Positions 34,296 to 46,819 of a stretch of 64,000 bases of DNA are shown one piece after another (the first letter of the stretch is position 1; each line of letters begins with the position of its first letter). The translations under genes and the position numbers were made by a program. The DNA comes from Bombardia bombarda (Eukaryota; Ascomycota; Sordariomycetes; Sordariales; Lasiosphaeriaceae): contig JAULSR010000002.1 of assembly GCA_030512295.1 (NCBI GenBank), positions 8,990,001 to 9,054,000 of the forward strand, given 5' to 3'. The notes beneath the pieces are model-generated. The model was not told the origin of the DNA. It did not search any database and saw only the letters and a program-made list of their open reading frames with translations.

Positions 34296-35859
34296 TCATC
34301 TCTTCATTAAGAGGCTCGGATACTTGTGCACTTTCCACGGCAAAGTCCCTGTCCGTTGCTGATATGGGACATACCAGAGATAGGGTGCATCACTGCACGC
34401 CTTAGCAAGGTTCTTGGCAGCGAAATCCATTCCGATTACTCTGACGTCCCACCCATGTTAGCATCATCTCTTATGTTTGTCTCTTTTCGGTAGGAGCAAG
34501 GGAAACAAGTCAAGTTGTTCAAACTCACGGTAGGATCCACCGATGCAGCAGATACATCAACCACCCGTCATAGGCCTGCAGCCGCGTCAACATCCAGCTG
34601 ACGTTGTAGATCTCCTTGACCCGCGACAGGCGCGCGTCCTGGTAGCGTTGCAAGGTAGCCTGTATCTCAGCATCGCTGGGCTTAGCACCCCCCTTGCTCC
34701 GCACAAGAGTCGTCAGCTCATTCGCGAGCACCACAGCGCTCTCCATGGCACTCTGCCCGCCAAATGCCGCATTGGGCGTCATCTTGTGCGCTGAGTCGCC
34801 GCACAGCACGGTCCGGCCGTGGAACCACGTCGACAGCACGCCCTCCTCGAGCGAGACGAGATGCCCGCGGGTGCGCGAGTGCCATATATCGCCGAATGTA
34901 ATGCCCGTTGCCGCCGACAGCGGCCGGTCAGCTAATTCCGCGGCGAGGAGCTCGGCGTCGGCGTCGGTGTAGCGCGGACGATCCGGGTATGTCTTGATCT
35001 CGTCGCTTGGCAGCTTGTAAGGAGCGATAAAGAAGAGCGTGTCGCCCTCCATCAGCATCAGGAAGGAAGACCTGTCGTTGGACACGCTGATCATGTCGGT
35101 TTTCCCAAATCCTGCGGGCCGTGGCGCGACGCCGATGAGACACTTGTATGTCGTCTTGATGGTCTGTCGCTCTTCTGTTGTGATCAACCCCGGTGAAAGC
35201 TTGTCCGCTGCGGCCCACATGATCTCACGCACGGCGCTGTGCACGCCATCGGCGCCGACAACGAGGTCTCCTTCGTGCACAGTGCCGTCTGCAAGAGTCA
35301 CCTCGACGGTCCCGTTGTCTTCGGTGATATCTCTTACTCTTGCGTTCTCGATCACGTTGGGTTTGGACTCCTCTGGGAGCGTGTCGTAGAGAATTTGTAG
35401 AAAGGCCCGCCGCTCGAGCGTGTACTCGTAGTACCCATTCCTAAGCAGCTATCATCAGTCTCGGTCCGTTGTCCTTATGACCAGTAGCTGTTGTACTGGG
35501 AAGCTAGCGTGGCTTCTGCTATCTCAAAGTGGTTTACGAGACACGTACCTATCGGTGATCATATCAAACATCTTGCCAGCCGAAAAATCCTTACCGTCCG
35601 GCCCCCTGTTAATCGCCAACCCCATGGGCTCATATCGGGATTCCAGTGTCTCCAAAATGCCGAGCTGATGTAGCGTTCGCGTGCCGCTGGGGTGAAGAGA
35701 GAAGCTGCCGCCCCAAGCCGGCGCGACAGGATGCTTGTCGAGGACGACATAGTCGATGCCAGCCTGGTCGAGGGAGTGGGCAAGGATCAAACCCCCGATA
35801 CCGGCGCCGACAATTATGACCTTGAACGGCCTGTCCTGGGATGAGACTTCTGTGGCCAT
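34296..35859 (-). CDS. FAD-dependent monooxygenase (UbiH/PHBH type)
   Basis: Three exons on the minus strand: 35859-35549, 35440-34529 and 34440-34296, giving 455 residues with all phases matching. The N-terminus has the FAD-binding VIIVGAGIGGL (residues 15-25). DLVVGADGVHSAVRE at about 163-177 is the DG motif, and LCGDSAHKMTPNAAFGGQ at about 316-333 is the GD motif that contacts the ribityl chain. The last exon adds the family-like end ACSDAPYLWYVP..GTLPW. These single-component flavoenzymes hydroxylate or epoxidise aromatic or isoprenoid substrates using NAD(P)H and oxygen. It is convergent with the synthetase 423 bases away and divergent from the regulator, so it is a candidate tailoring enzyme. 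No signal peptide or membrane segment is seen at the N-terminus. Confidence 0.88.
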
Positions 35860-37740
35860 GGCCAGGTACCTACTCGGTGCAAGGAAATGGGGGTAGTATT
35901 CGCGTTGTCTGTCACCTGCCGTTTGTTTTTGCTTCTTGCCAGGTAGGATAAAGGGGTGCCAACTTCAACAAGATGGAACCTGTAGAGCACAACTGCTGGA
36001 GAATTTCTGGAGAAGGGAGACAATCAGCCCTCGGTGTTGGTAGTCTCTATTCAACCCTGGCGCCTCGGTCGAGTGTGCCGTCGTCGGACAGCGCGGCCCG
36101 GCCTCCATGCAGGTGAGAGGTTGAGTAGATGCTGGTAAGCCCAACCCCTGTCGCCCCTACGCCCTAACTCCGAAAATGGAACGCAACGTGGAAAACCAAG
36201 GGTTTGCACCCACCACATGTCGTTGTTACAGAAAAGAGTTAATACACCTATGACCCTCGTGATACCCCAGAATAGGTTCTGCCAAGAAGCTTTGATACAG
36301 ATAAACAGAACACACATGCAGAGTCTGTGCAACAAGACCCACCATAACAATCCAGAACGGGGTGATTTCAAGGACTGACATACCTGTTTTCACCCTATAA
36401 GGCTGAAAATTGCAGCATTATTCCCATTTCTGCTTCTTGGGCGTATTGAGATACATACCGCCATCGATGTATGCCACTGTTTTGTGATGCTATGCAAGGA
36501 ACAACCTACAGGCAGTAGTCCGTATTCATACACTTGAGGGGCCACCGACAGGGTGACACCTGACCAAGAAACTGATCGGCACCATTCCGTATATAATTCT
36601 TGTTGCCGTTGTTTGATGACCGGTCAGATTGGCTCTCGCTCTCTGGTTGGTGATGGACATTGGAAAGAGGAGGCAACTACATGCGACGACGCGGCGTATG
36701 AAGCATTCAGCCTTCCGTTGAGTGGCCGCATAATAATGAAGAGTGCATTGGTTCGCGTAAGGATAACATCAGTCGAGGGAAAGATTAAAAAGTGGTACAA
36801 CACTACAAGGCATACAATAATATCATGCAGCTTGGCCGCCAGAGGGCAGCCACGCAGAAGGAATAAGTGAGTAAGAGCATTCTCACGTGTAGACAGGAGA
36901 CGATGTGTGATGCAAACAGTAATCATGAAGCTGCAGTGACTCTAAAAATGATCGGGAGAATAGTAAGTAGCCTCACATACGGAGCTAAACGCAGCATTGC
37001 TAAGCTTAGAAGACAACATACCGAAGCAGAACACAAGTAATGCCTGAGCCCGCTTAATGCACTTGACGTGGAAGCATGGCTCTTCCAATGATAGCGAAAG
37101 CATCACTGATTAGGGAGGAAGCGTACGCTTCGAGGTCGTAATCTTTCAAAATATGGGTGCTACGCAATAGCATCTGTGAACTAGTGAGTGTGGTTGAATT
37201 ATGTGCAACTAGAGCGCCGTAACTGCAGGGGTGGGGGCCTTCCCTTATTTGTTAGACGATCCCGTGTGTCTGGACCAAGGCTGCACGCCTCCAGGTTAAT
37301 ACGAACAAGTAACGTGGACATATCTTACCACCAGGAGCAACCGTTGGACCCCATACGTGGCACCGCCCGCCACGCTTTAGATCTGTCCCTGTTCGATGTT
37401 GCATGTCTTACACTTTGTTAGTCGCACAGTCAACTACGCAGACACCGCATATCGGTCCGCACGCTCTCCGTACTTTCTTCAGCTGTATGCACCCCGCAGA
37501 CACCGAGGATCGATGAGCTAGAGCATAGGGTTGCCACTACCGCCCTAAAGCGACTTGGCGCGGAACATTGAGCCCCTCTTCTTCCTGTAATGTGATTCCG
37601 ATATTGGTTATGAAGTCTATAAAACGGCAGCATTTTCAAGAACTGTTGTTGGTGGCGTTCGACTTCTTTTCTCCTTTTTGCAAGGCGCCAGAAAATACCC
37701 TTGAGGCTGATGTTAGTAATCTTGCCCGCAGGTTTACGAG
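35860..37740. promoter_or_regulatory. Divergent region between monooxygenase and regulator
   Basis: This 1.9-kb gap separates the divergent monooxygenase and Zn2Cys6 gene and probably holds both promoters. A short minus-strand piece at about 36420-36475 encodes AYIDGG before a GTATGT site, a little like the Kelch-type proteins, but nothing joins to it. No transposon or repeat was identified. Confidence 0.45.
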
Positions 37741-39848
37741 ATGCAAAGTGGTAGTGATACCCGACTAACGTAAGTAAACATTTGCTTCATCTTCCAGTCT
37801 TTGCCCTCGCAGTTGGATACGTGTCACGATCAAGTCTGACATGGGTTGTCATCTACTCATAGGTGTCAACCATGTCGTGAGCGCAAGGTGAAATGTGACC
37901 GGGTGTTCCCCGACTGCAGCCGGTGTTCTCGTTTGGGAGTGCAATGCACTTACCGGGAGCGGATAAGCTACCGAGCTAAACAAGCCACCGTTATACAACA
38001 GTTGCAGGAACGAGTGAACCAAGCAGAGGCCCATCTCGCTCTTCGCGAGTGCCCTACATTGACAGGGCATGACATGGTGCGAGGAGTGCCACCTGTTGCG
38101 CCATCTGTAGGTGATTTCATGCCCATGACACGGATTCCGCCCGCCCACGTATCGCCAGGCATCAGTCTCTCAGTGGTGGGCACGGGGTCACCCGGTATCC
38201 CAATGTCCACCTCACCAGGCGCATTTGAGGTTGGAGAAGCGTCTGCGTTGGAAAAAGATTTTAGGACTGTCGAGGTCTTCGATCAAAGCACTTCATTGCT
38301 GGGTGAACCCACAAGGCAGACCGAGTATAATCAGGTAAACAGAGAGTCAGTTGACATCCTCGACCAGAGCCTCTCGACAGACAGCCATGTCGGCATAACA
38401 GGTCAAGACCTCAACCAGCTCCACCAAATATTCTTTCACGAATTCGATATCGTTCTTCCGATTGTGTACAAAGACCGGTTCTTGAGAGAACTACGCGACT
38501 CGCCATACGACCTTGCAATTAACAGCGTCAGCTACACAATTGCGCTCCTTGCCATCACGGTATCGACGCAGCACCGACATCTCGAACATGCGTGCTACGC
38601 ACTAGCCAGGGATTCGATCGATGCATGCGAAGGTGATGATCGAGGAGATGGGCTTACCAGCATCAGCTTCATGCAGGCACTGCTACTCCTGACGCGATAC
38701 GAGATCGCACGGCGGAGATGCGCGCGCGGCTGGCTCACCCTTGGACGGGCGATACGGCTTGCCAAGATGATGCGACTCGAAGAGACCGACAGCCTTGCCA
38801 ACCACGGGCATCAGCGTGGAGCTTCAGACACGAGCGGGAGTCTGCTGCAGACCGAAATACGAGCATCAAACGACGTCGTGGAGCGCGAGGAGCAAAGAAG
38901 ATGTCTCTGGGCGTTGTATGTATTCGAGGGTTACAATGCCATACATATGGGGACGCTAGGGTCAATGGATGACACGGCTGTAAGTGACTCTCAGTCTGTC
39001 CTCTTCTTCTTGTTGACATGCATGCGCTGTGAAGGCTTTGGTCCGTGTTGATTAGTTGGTGTCACATATAGCTCTTCGTCTCGCTGCCGTCGCCCGGAAG
39101 GCTTGACAACGACTTCGAGGCAGAGGCGATGCCCTTCCTTGGTGATGCGACATCGCTAATGGGCGATTCGAGGAATAAAATGTCTCCGTTCGCCGGGGCG
39201 GTCCTGACAGTGTCATTCCTTCGGCGGGTGCTGAGGCATACTGACGCTAAGAGAAGAGATGCGGGGCCAGGGTTCTGGGACCGGCACTACGGTCTGCTGA
39301 AGATGGCGGGCGAGTACGGAGCGCTGCTGCGACCGCTGACCACGATGCAGGTGTTGCACTCGGACGCCCTAGCCTTCAACGTATACTTGACATTCTGTGG
39401 CGTCGAGCTGCTGCTGTGGGAAGCGGCTGTCGACGAGGGCGAAAAGGATGGCTTGCAGAGCGTGCTAAAGGCCGAGAGCACCAAGCAGCTCGTGGCAAGC
39501 GCGCTCAAGATTGCCACTGCAGTGCAGAGGACGTGGGCAACACAGCGCTTAGCGGTAAGTCTCGACGCCGACTGCCAGTGGGAATGGAAGGGGATAAAGA
39601 GCGAGAATAACGGCTGGCTGACAAAGAAAAATATGAAACAGTGCGACAACCTCTCCATGAGTGGTGCTTTTGTGGCATGGCCCTTGTCCATGGCCATCAG
39701 AGCGTTGAATCGACAGGTGCTGCTTGATGACAGGGGCGACAGGGCAAGTCTCATCCAGATGCTGCAGACGCTGCTGGATGAGGTTGACGCGCCACGAGAG
39801 CGAGGGCCGTGGCTGGGCGTCGCGCCTTCCATGCAAGGTACTGGTTAG
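37741..39848 (+). CDS. Zn2Cys6 transcription factor with fungal-specific regulatory domain
   Basis: Four exons are predicted: 37741-37769, 37863-38979, 39072-39554 and 39642-39848, 611 residues. The first exon supplies only ten codons from ATG 37741; without it the zinc cluster has no start. The cluster is C11-x2-C14-x6-C21-x6-C28-x2-C31-x6-C38 (CQPCRERKVKC, CSRCSRLGVQC), followed by a coiled linker (VIQQLQERVNQAEAHL). A fungal-specific transcription factor domain follows (FFHEFDIVLPIVYKDRFLRE; RGWLTLGRAIRLAKMMRLEE). The third intron keeps the frame and could be read through, but it has a good donor, a branch site and an acceptor. Its place beside the monooxygenase and synthetase suggests a pathway-specific activator (inference). 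The C-terminal end at TAG 39848 is not secure. Confidence 0.85.
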
Positions 39849-40841
39849 CGTGACCCGGGTGTATGTAGTAGAAGAGCGGACTTTGAGCGGCCGAGGCACG
39901 GCCAGCACGCACGAAATGTCCGCAGGGCAGGTGCGTCAACAATAGTAGCTGCTTCAAATCTCCGATTTTTCTTTCATTGTGTTATGTTTTCCACCAACGT
40001 GTAGTCAGAATGCGTGTCGCAACCATCGGGGCGATCGAGAGTTCGAGACGTGGTCAGATGTGGGAAGGAAGGATCACGTCGCCCGCGTACTAGTGTAGTT
40101 CTAGTCTAGGCAACAGTAACACGAAAGAAGTCAAGCGACCTCCACATACACGATTGGAAGGCACGGCCCGCCTCTTTAGGGAGGCCCCTGCTGTGGCTCG
40201 AATGGCTTTTGAACCTTAAAGGATCCGGAGATAGCCGACGGAAGGTCCCAGTCACAAAAAGAGAGAGTAAAAAGATGAACTCCGTACTTCGTGCCTACCT
40301 ACCCACCAAGGCACAATGGCGTGTCCCATTCCATCCTGACTGCCCGGGGTAGTCGTAGCTGAGATGCTCAAGAGAACACAAATTGACCGAGTATTTACCT
40401 CTGTGGGGACGCACGTAAGATAGTGCCAATCAGGACACAACGGCGATAAATACGTGATAAACTCAATAAACTCACAAGTGATTCAACAAAACTATTGATG
40501 GGTCACAGGTTTCCGGCTTGGCGGGTCTTGGGCAGCACGCCGCCCGTCTAATTATTCTACACGCGCGCGTACGGGGTAATGGTGAGATGGCCGAGGTAGC
40601 TGGCTTGGCTGGGTTATCGTGCTTTCCCTGCCCATGTTTTGGCGTTTGTGGTTAGTGCCACAGAACCTGCAGCTCAAGATCGTGACAATGACGTCATCAC
40701 TCTTACTTTGTCAAACTACCCTTCAGGCAGCAATCTTTCATCAGTCATTCACGCTGAACCACTGTCAAACGTCTGCGCATTTGCCGCCCTAGTCATCCGA
40801 GATCTGTCGACGATTTTCGAAAAGTCAAACTGCTAGCCTCT
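39849..40841. other. Intergenic, no gene seen
   Basis: This 993-base gap has no coding signal. It probably marks the right edge of the metabolite cluster. Confidence 0.5.
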
Positions 40842-42042
40842 ATGGGCCGACAAGAGGCGATCGCGCGTTCAATCGCGTTAGCGATCACGTCCACAAACGG
40901 CAATAGTGCCAACAAACGATCTCAAAATTTACTTGCTACACTACTGGCCTTCTTTTCGGCGCTCTTCTCCCTTTATCAGCTCGCCCTTCGAAAGATCCGT
41001 CCAGCCGACTTTGCCAATCTTCGGCGGAACCACTGGGATGTGGGCGACGATGACTACGCCGACTCGTTCCAACCCGGCGAGGGTGCAAAGAAAGAAGAGG
41101 CTCTGAGTTCGATAGGAGACATGGGATTCTCAGGATCGGTATGTTTGCAGTTCATAACCGAAGAACGAACCAAGAGCTGACCTTGGATCTGCGATGCAGA
41201 CTTTCTACTCTACTGCCGATCAAAAGTACCTCGTCAAATCCGTTCCCCGACACTCCGAGTACTCCTTTTTCCGCGACGATCTCTTGACACCCTATGTCCA
41301 GTACATGGCTTCCCATCCACGAACCCTAATAGTACGGATCTGCGACTTTCTGTGCCTATCTGGCGCGTCTCTAGGGCGCGCCCTCGGCCTCGCGCCGTCG
41401 CACCACATCGTTATGGAGAACATCATGTATGGCCGGGAACAGACAAAGAAGCGAGGCAGCGCTGATTGGGAGTATTGGGATCTGAAGCCAACATCATACT
41501 TCTATCCCGAGAGGGATATTGCCAATGGTGCCCTCACTAGCGAGGCTACCTTAAGCCAACTCGCTGACGAGTTTCACGGGAAGATCATGCTCAGCCAGCA
41601 GCAGGCGGACGACTTCTTTTCAAACTTGGAGGAAGACACAAAACTACTGGCCGAACACAATGCCGTTGACTATTCGCTTTTTCTCGTACGCATCAAGGTC
41701 CCACGGCAAGCCACCGATCTCGTCCCTTCAAGCACAGCGCTGGACATGGTGCCAATAGACCCTCCTTCAGTGCCACCATCGCCGCCATCCTGGCGGACCG
41801 GAGTCGAGTCACCAGACGGGAAGCACATCTTCCGTGCAGCAATCCTCGACTTCTTCTGGGCCAAACACAAGTTGCAGCCAATATTCATGACGGTGTTGAT
41901 CAAGTTGTGGAACTTGCTCATCTTTAAGCATGGGCCCATGAGCATCACCACCACGCCGGATGAGTATCGCGATAGGTTTCTGAAGATGTGCCGGGGAATT
42001 GTAGAGGTGAAGGTAGCAGGAGCTGGAAACAGCGATGCCTGA
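40842..42042 (+). CDS. Phosphatidylinositol-phosphate kinase-like protein (short form)
   Basis: Two exons, 40842-41138 and 41200-42042, encode 379 residues. The region across the splice, GFSGSTFYSTADQKYLVKSV, resembles the glycine-rich loop and catalytic Lys of PIP kinases. RTLIVRICDFLC, HHIVMENIMYG, the WDLKPTS segment in place of the usual DLKGS, and DYSLFLVRIK follow in the order of the kinase core. The activation region after AAILDFFWAKHKLQ is short. A hydrophobic stretch at about residues 30-48 (LATLLAFFSALFSLY) could touch a membrane. The protein is much shorter than Mss4/Its3-type PIP5K, so it is a divergent member whose activity is uncertain. Confidence 0.72.
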
Positions 42043-42799
42043 TGCGATGTTTTTTTTGAACTTTAGCTTGTACTCATTTCTAGATACCCCATACCCACAG
42101 CCTGCTTTGCATGAAAATTGTACATTACTACCCGGACCGGATGGTTAAACAGGGAACTTGCGTTCCAGGTTATCACTTTCTGTTGTCCTGTGGAATCTCG
42201 CACTTTTGCATTCGTCGCTGCCGCGTCTAAGTCTATCCCGTCATTTTCAAAGACGGAAGGAAAGAAGAGCCCAACACCTACCTAGCCTAGACTTACCGCA
42301 TAAAGTACTAGTAGTCAAGTGACCGAGTTCTTAACACATGAGCATTTGGGTAGCCACTACTGCATCATGTCACTCCTTCTTCCATTTTGAGATGTGCTTT
42401 CCATGACCGAATTTGTCTCAATGCCTTGACATTGAAGGTTGCACTTTCCTGGTTTATCATTAGGTCTCTTATTCTCCTGTCTCCCAACTTATCGTGTCCG
42501 ATCTGCCCATTTCTCCCAAATACATCCACCACATACATACTACCAACACCAATAGCTTCAAGTCATTCTTTGAGCCAGTCTTTGCCATCTTTCCGCATAC
42601 CAATTTTACTTTAATCTCTCCCACCGCTGCTTCCAACATCTGCAGTTCGAATCGAGCTGTCCTCTCAGCTTTCCACTGCAATCACTCGTCGTTGGGATAT
42701 CCAAAGCTTCAGCAACATTGTTGTGAGTTTGACCTAGTGTCTACGTTTTGCTCTCGAATAGTATCACTGAACAATGGTTGTTGAAACCCTTAGGTCGAG
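42043..42799. other. Intergenic, no gene seen
   Basis: This gap holds the 3' end of the kinase-like gene and a C/T-rich leader before the next ATG. Confidence 0.5.
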
Positions 42800-43700
42800 A
42801 TGACTCCTTTCCCCCCGTTTATCAGCGAGTGGCAGGAAGGCAATCCGCCATCTCTCGCGCCACCCCTCGCGACATCGAGAAGAACTGGGTCTGGACGAAC
42901 AAGATCAATACAGACAAGAAAAACTTCAGAAGCTTCAAACCCGCCCGCCGGAGTCGATTACTTTCATAACTGGCCAGAGAATGCAGTCAACCGGATACAC
43001 CCCTACTTCGAGTTTCGTACGCGTCAGTGGATAGCCCAAGAATTGGGCTTGCTAGACCCGAAGACACCACCGAAAGACCAACATCCCTATGGGGAGCTTC
43101 AGGCCTGCATGTACGGAAACAAACGCGTTTCCCCTGAGCTTGCCGAGATTGTCAGACTCCTCTATCCGCCGAATAGGGAGACGAGTGGACCATTCTGCGA
43201 GTCCATGACATCCCAGATGATAATGTGGGGGTGGCATCCATCTTTCATCGCGCACCCACAATTAGACGACGAGGATCGTCGCACGCAGGCCTTCAATACT
43301 GGGAAGATCGACAAAAAGATTTCTGCTGTGGATGATATCCTAAGACGCTTCCATGAGTCTCTGACAGATATCGAAACAATACACCAGACCTCCATCGACA
43401 GACTCCAAGCCAACGTCGAGACGCTCATGAAAGACTTCAAGACGATCCAGAACGATGTCAGAGAGCTCAAGATCGATTTCAGACACGAACTCAGACGCGA
43501 TATGGCCAAGCTGAAGGATGACAATATGCCGAAACTAGGTGAGGAGTTTGCAAAACACAGGGAGGAGTCATTTAACAATACTGACATTCATTTCACTAGA
43601 AAACTCGGTTGAGATGCTCATACACAAGTTGGAGGATTTGTCGGTGGGGTTGCAGACTAGCAAATCTAATCATGGATCCGTCTTAGGAATGCCTATTTGA
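42800..43700 (+). CDS. Coiled-coil protein of unknown function
   Basis: The first exon 42800-43538 is open; a GTGAGG donor at 43539 and a TTTCACTAG acceptor at 43599 join it to 43600-43700, giving 279 residues. Without splicing the frame ends at 43612. The middle part (DYFHNWPENAVNRIHPYFEF, MIMWGWHPSFIAHP) looks globular. The second half is a long charged helix with heptad character (SAVDDILRRFHESLTDIETI .. NDVRELKIDFRHELRRDMAK), likely a coiled coil. No known family is recognised, and there is no signal peptide. Confidence 0.55.
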
Positions 43701-44873
43701 CGGCCATGGTTTCCGGCAAAGATGCCCGGATCAGCGATGAGAACAGCGATGAGTGACGCCAGCGAATTCGAATATAATTACATAGGTAGTTCTAACACTG
43801 ACGAATGCATCTTTCATTATGAGCCTGTCGACGTGATAGGTAGTTGCATGGTGTCTCTTTGTCTGTTTCCCATCGTGTTCGTTGTTTCTGTTCTGTTCCA
43901 TGCAGCCGCGCCGCGCTGAGCAGCATTGCAGTAAACATCATACCATGATACGCAAGATCGGTGCGATTTTTCCAGTCCTGGCTCTGTTGCCGAGTATCAT
44001 CAGCCAATTGGGTGAGAAGTTTGGATCATGAGTGCATTGCAGAGTAGTATGCATGTCCTGCAACGGCGGGGGTGCATAAGGTCCGAAAGATTGGTAAGAG
44101 TGGTATCCAGAATGCTGGCGCCAAGCCATGTTGTTTTACACCAATATCAGTCAATATCAGTGTTCCTACTTATGGTGAGTGTTGACATCTCAATACCCTG
44201 GAAATCGAATCTCTCGATCCCAATTCTCCACCAAAGTATGTGTTTCTATACAGCCAGGGATCTGTTCGTCCTAGAGCCCTCAACTGCCATGCGGAAGGAT
44301 CGGGTCCCCCCCTTTAACCGCGTGGAAAACAACGCTACCATGCCATCCATTCCACTCATGTCGCACAGCAGTCCAGTATCATGCACGTGGACTTACGTCA
44401 GAACCTAGTCAGTTTCTGGACCATCGCCAACCAGTTCCCTATCTCCGTTGGATAGCAGGATGAATGATTGCAAATACCCTACTAGGCTGGTTTGGTTCAA
44501 CCTCAGATACCCTACACGCATGGTGTTACCAGTTACACACAGTCGGCTACGGATGTCTGGCTTCGGAGCTTGGCTGAATATTACCCAATAATAAAAAGCG
44601 CTCCAAAGTACCTTACACAGTCAGGTACAGATGCGGGGTCTAGAGATGGCCCAGAGCAGTCTATATATGTCGGGGCGCTAGGCTTGGTGTAGCTCGTTAA
44701 ATAGCTGCCAGCCCAACGGCCTAGACCACTCTTATTGTTTCCGTTGTCTGTCACCTTTTCACAGCCCCAAGTCTGCCATATCCAGTACAAATATCCATCT
44801 CAATTCCCCCTCTTCCAGTCAGTTCACAATCCGCATACAGACACTACCATTCCCAAAGGGCATCTCCGACAAC
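43701..44873. other. Intergenic, no gene seen
   Basis: Only short frames without domain character occur. The last 130 bases are a C/A-rich leader of the following gene. Confidence 0.5.
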
Positions 44874-45820
44874 ATGGCTCCATCCGAAGCCCAAGACCAT
44901 CCAGCAGATGCTGCTTCCCCTAGCCTCCCCGACTACGTCCTCGACGCCAACGCCGTGTCCAAAGACACCAACGTCAACTGGCGCCACGGCAGAGCACCCG
45001 ACTACACCAACACAAGACGAGTATGGGCCGAGAGTAAGCCCAACCACCACCACCACCACCACCACCACCACCACCACCACCAATACAAATGCGCCCACCT
45101 CCTACTGTTCCGCAAGAAATTCCCAATTACTAACCTCATACCCCCCTCCCACAGCCAAGAAAGCGTCCCACACAGCCGGCTCGCTCCCCGACCTCGTCGA
45201 GAAGCTCGTCAAGAACTGGGAGATTGAGGCCTCGTACAAGATGGACCTGAAAGACTGGCGCACCGTCGACACGTCCAACTACACCTTCTCGGTCAACGCG
45301 GGCCCGGCGCAGAGCGGCGAGCACATGCTGCGCGTCGGCACCTACAGCGCCGTCATCGAGCCCAACGAGTTCTACTGCCCGCGGCACGCGACCTTCGACG
45401 GCAGCCACAAGTCGTTCAAGCGCATGATGCCCACGTTTGCGTGGGAGGTGCTCGAGGTGTATAGCGGGCCGCCGACGGTGGCGTTCCGGTGGAGGCACTG
45501 GGGGGTGATGAAGGAGGATTATGTGGGGGTTAATAAGTAAGTGTTTGTCTCATTTCTCGGGCTTTTTTTTGGCTGGTCTGTAGGAAGAGGAATGTCATTG
45601 ACAGAAGCTAATGTATTGATTTTTTTTTTTTTGTTGCAGCAAGGGAGAAAAGGTCACTATCAAGGCCCATGGGGGTCCGATCGATATTGAGGGGGTGGTT
45701 GTCGCTGTTGTGAATGACAAGTTGCAGCTGGTCAAGATCGATGTGTTTTATGACCCAATGGCAATGTTCCGGCAGATGGCGGGTGATGGGGAGGGGGTTA
45801 CCACTACTAAGGTGGAATAA
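44874..45820 (+). CDS. Pathogen-related protein, SnoaL-like fold
   Basis: Three exons, 44874-45033, 45155-45536 and 45640-45820, give 240 residues with matching phases. The N-terminal LPDYVLDANAVSKDT and NWRHGRAPDYTNTRRVW, then LVKNWEIEASYKMDLKDWRT, and VLEVYSGPPTVAFRWRHWG follow the pattern of the plant pathogen-related protein (barley PRP type) and its fungal relatives, which have an NTF2/SnoaL-like fold. The last exon adds IDIEGVVVAVVNDKLQLVKI and FYDPMAMFRQM. The function of the family is not settled, and no catalytic residues are assigned. The first intron contains a CAC repeat; the second has a run of about twelve T before its acceptor. Confidence 0.82.
45043..45082. repeat. (CAC)n microsatellite in an intron
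   Basis: About thirteen ACC/CAC units lie in the first intron of the pathogen-related gene. They would read as poly-His if the intron were retained. Confidence 0.9.
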
Positions 45821-46561
45821 AGCACCAGGTTCAGGGTATAAATTGCTTATCATCAGCTGATTGGCAAAGCTATTTGTGAGTGACAACGCCATGTCAGTCT
45901 TGGTTTATATCCACTGCTTTTCGAGCAATGGGGCTTAATCTTGTATGCGTATGTTGTCCAACTTGGTGTTGCATTCAGGAATAGCAAAGCTGCCACGTCG
46001 AGAATGCTAGGATGGCTAGTTCAATCAGAGCAAGGCTATTGTTCAGAACACTCTTTGTAATAATGGCAGAACACCTCAACTGATAAATGAACATACAGAC
46101 ATAGCAGAGCTACCTACCTAGACTGTCATGAGCAGTGACTATGAACAAGCATATCAGTAATCAAATTTGTGTAATTGCCAGACTATTGCCATGCTCCATT
46201 AAAGCAGGATCTGTTGACAGGTCTTTACGTGGCGGGTACCTACCTGATGTCATAATAAGACAAAGCACAAGTCCTTGGCAAAAGCTTGACCGCTTGCATG
46301 GGGAGCAACAGCGCTTTCACAACCACAAAACTATCAAATTGCACTTAGTCATTGATTGACTTACTGGCTGATTTCATTTCACTTGCAAATTTTAGGCACG
46401 GATGGACAGTTTTAAGTTAAAAAAAAGAAGATTATTATTTTTATCAAGATCCCTTCCTGTGGAACAAAATGAAACTCTTTTTCTTTCTGGTGGAGGATCC
46501 CTGCTTAATAAAGACAGAAGATTCGCTCCCTTTTTAAAAGAACAGAGAAAAATAATAGGAA
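45821..46561. other. Intergenic, no gene seen
   Basis: This AT-rich gap lies between convergent genes, with no convincing coding sequence. Confidence 0.5.
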
Positions 46562-46819
46562 TTAAGCCCTAGTATTAGAAGGATCGTAAGTAGGAAGAAG
46601 AGGAAGAATAGTAGAAGAATAAGTGGGAGGAGGAGTCCCACAGAAATAAGGAGGAGGAGGAGGAGGAGGAGTTTCGGGACGAGGAGTAGGAGGACCACTA
46701 CTCGCCGCACGACGCTCCTTCCAATAGATATAGATGGCGAGGAACCCAGCAAAAGCCAGGATCGCACTGACCACACTAATAGCAATATTAACCCCCGTAG
46801 AGGCAGGAATGGGAGCCAT
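46562..46819 (-). CDS. Small single-pass membrane protein, proline-rich tail
   Basis: This single-exon frame has 85 codons from ATG 46817-46819 (context GCTATGG). Residues about 9-32 (VNIAISVVSAILAFAGFLAI) form a membrane segment, followed by YWKERRAASS and a proline-rich tail (ETPPPPPPPYFCGTPPPTYS). It resembles small fungal single-pass proteins with a proline-rich cytoplasmic tail, but no family is known to me. An AGG-type repeat on the plus strand underlies part of the tail. Confidence 0.42.
   Translation of the reverse strand: MAPIPASTGVNIAISVVSAILAFAGFLAIYIYWKERRAASSGPPTPRPETPPPPPPPYFCGTPPPTYSSTILPLLPTYDPSNTRA

Noticed and set aside
35222..35233. Match to the HC-toxin tox-box pattern ATCTCNCGNA
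   Set aside because: It lies inside the coding sequence of the monooxygenase, and one or two chance matches are expected in 64 kb.
36420..36475. Kelch-like AYIDGG fragment on the minus strand
   Set aside because: It is too short, with no exon joining it on either side.
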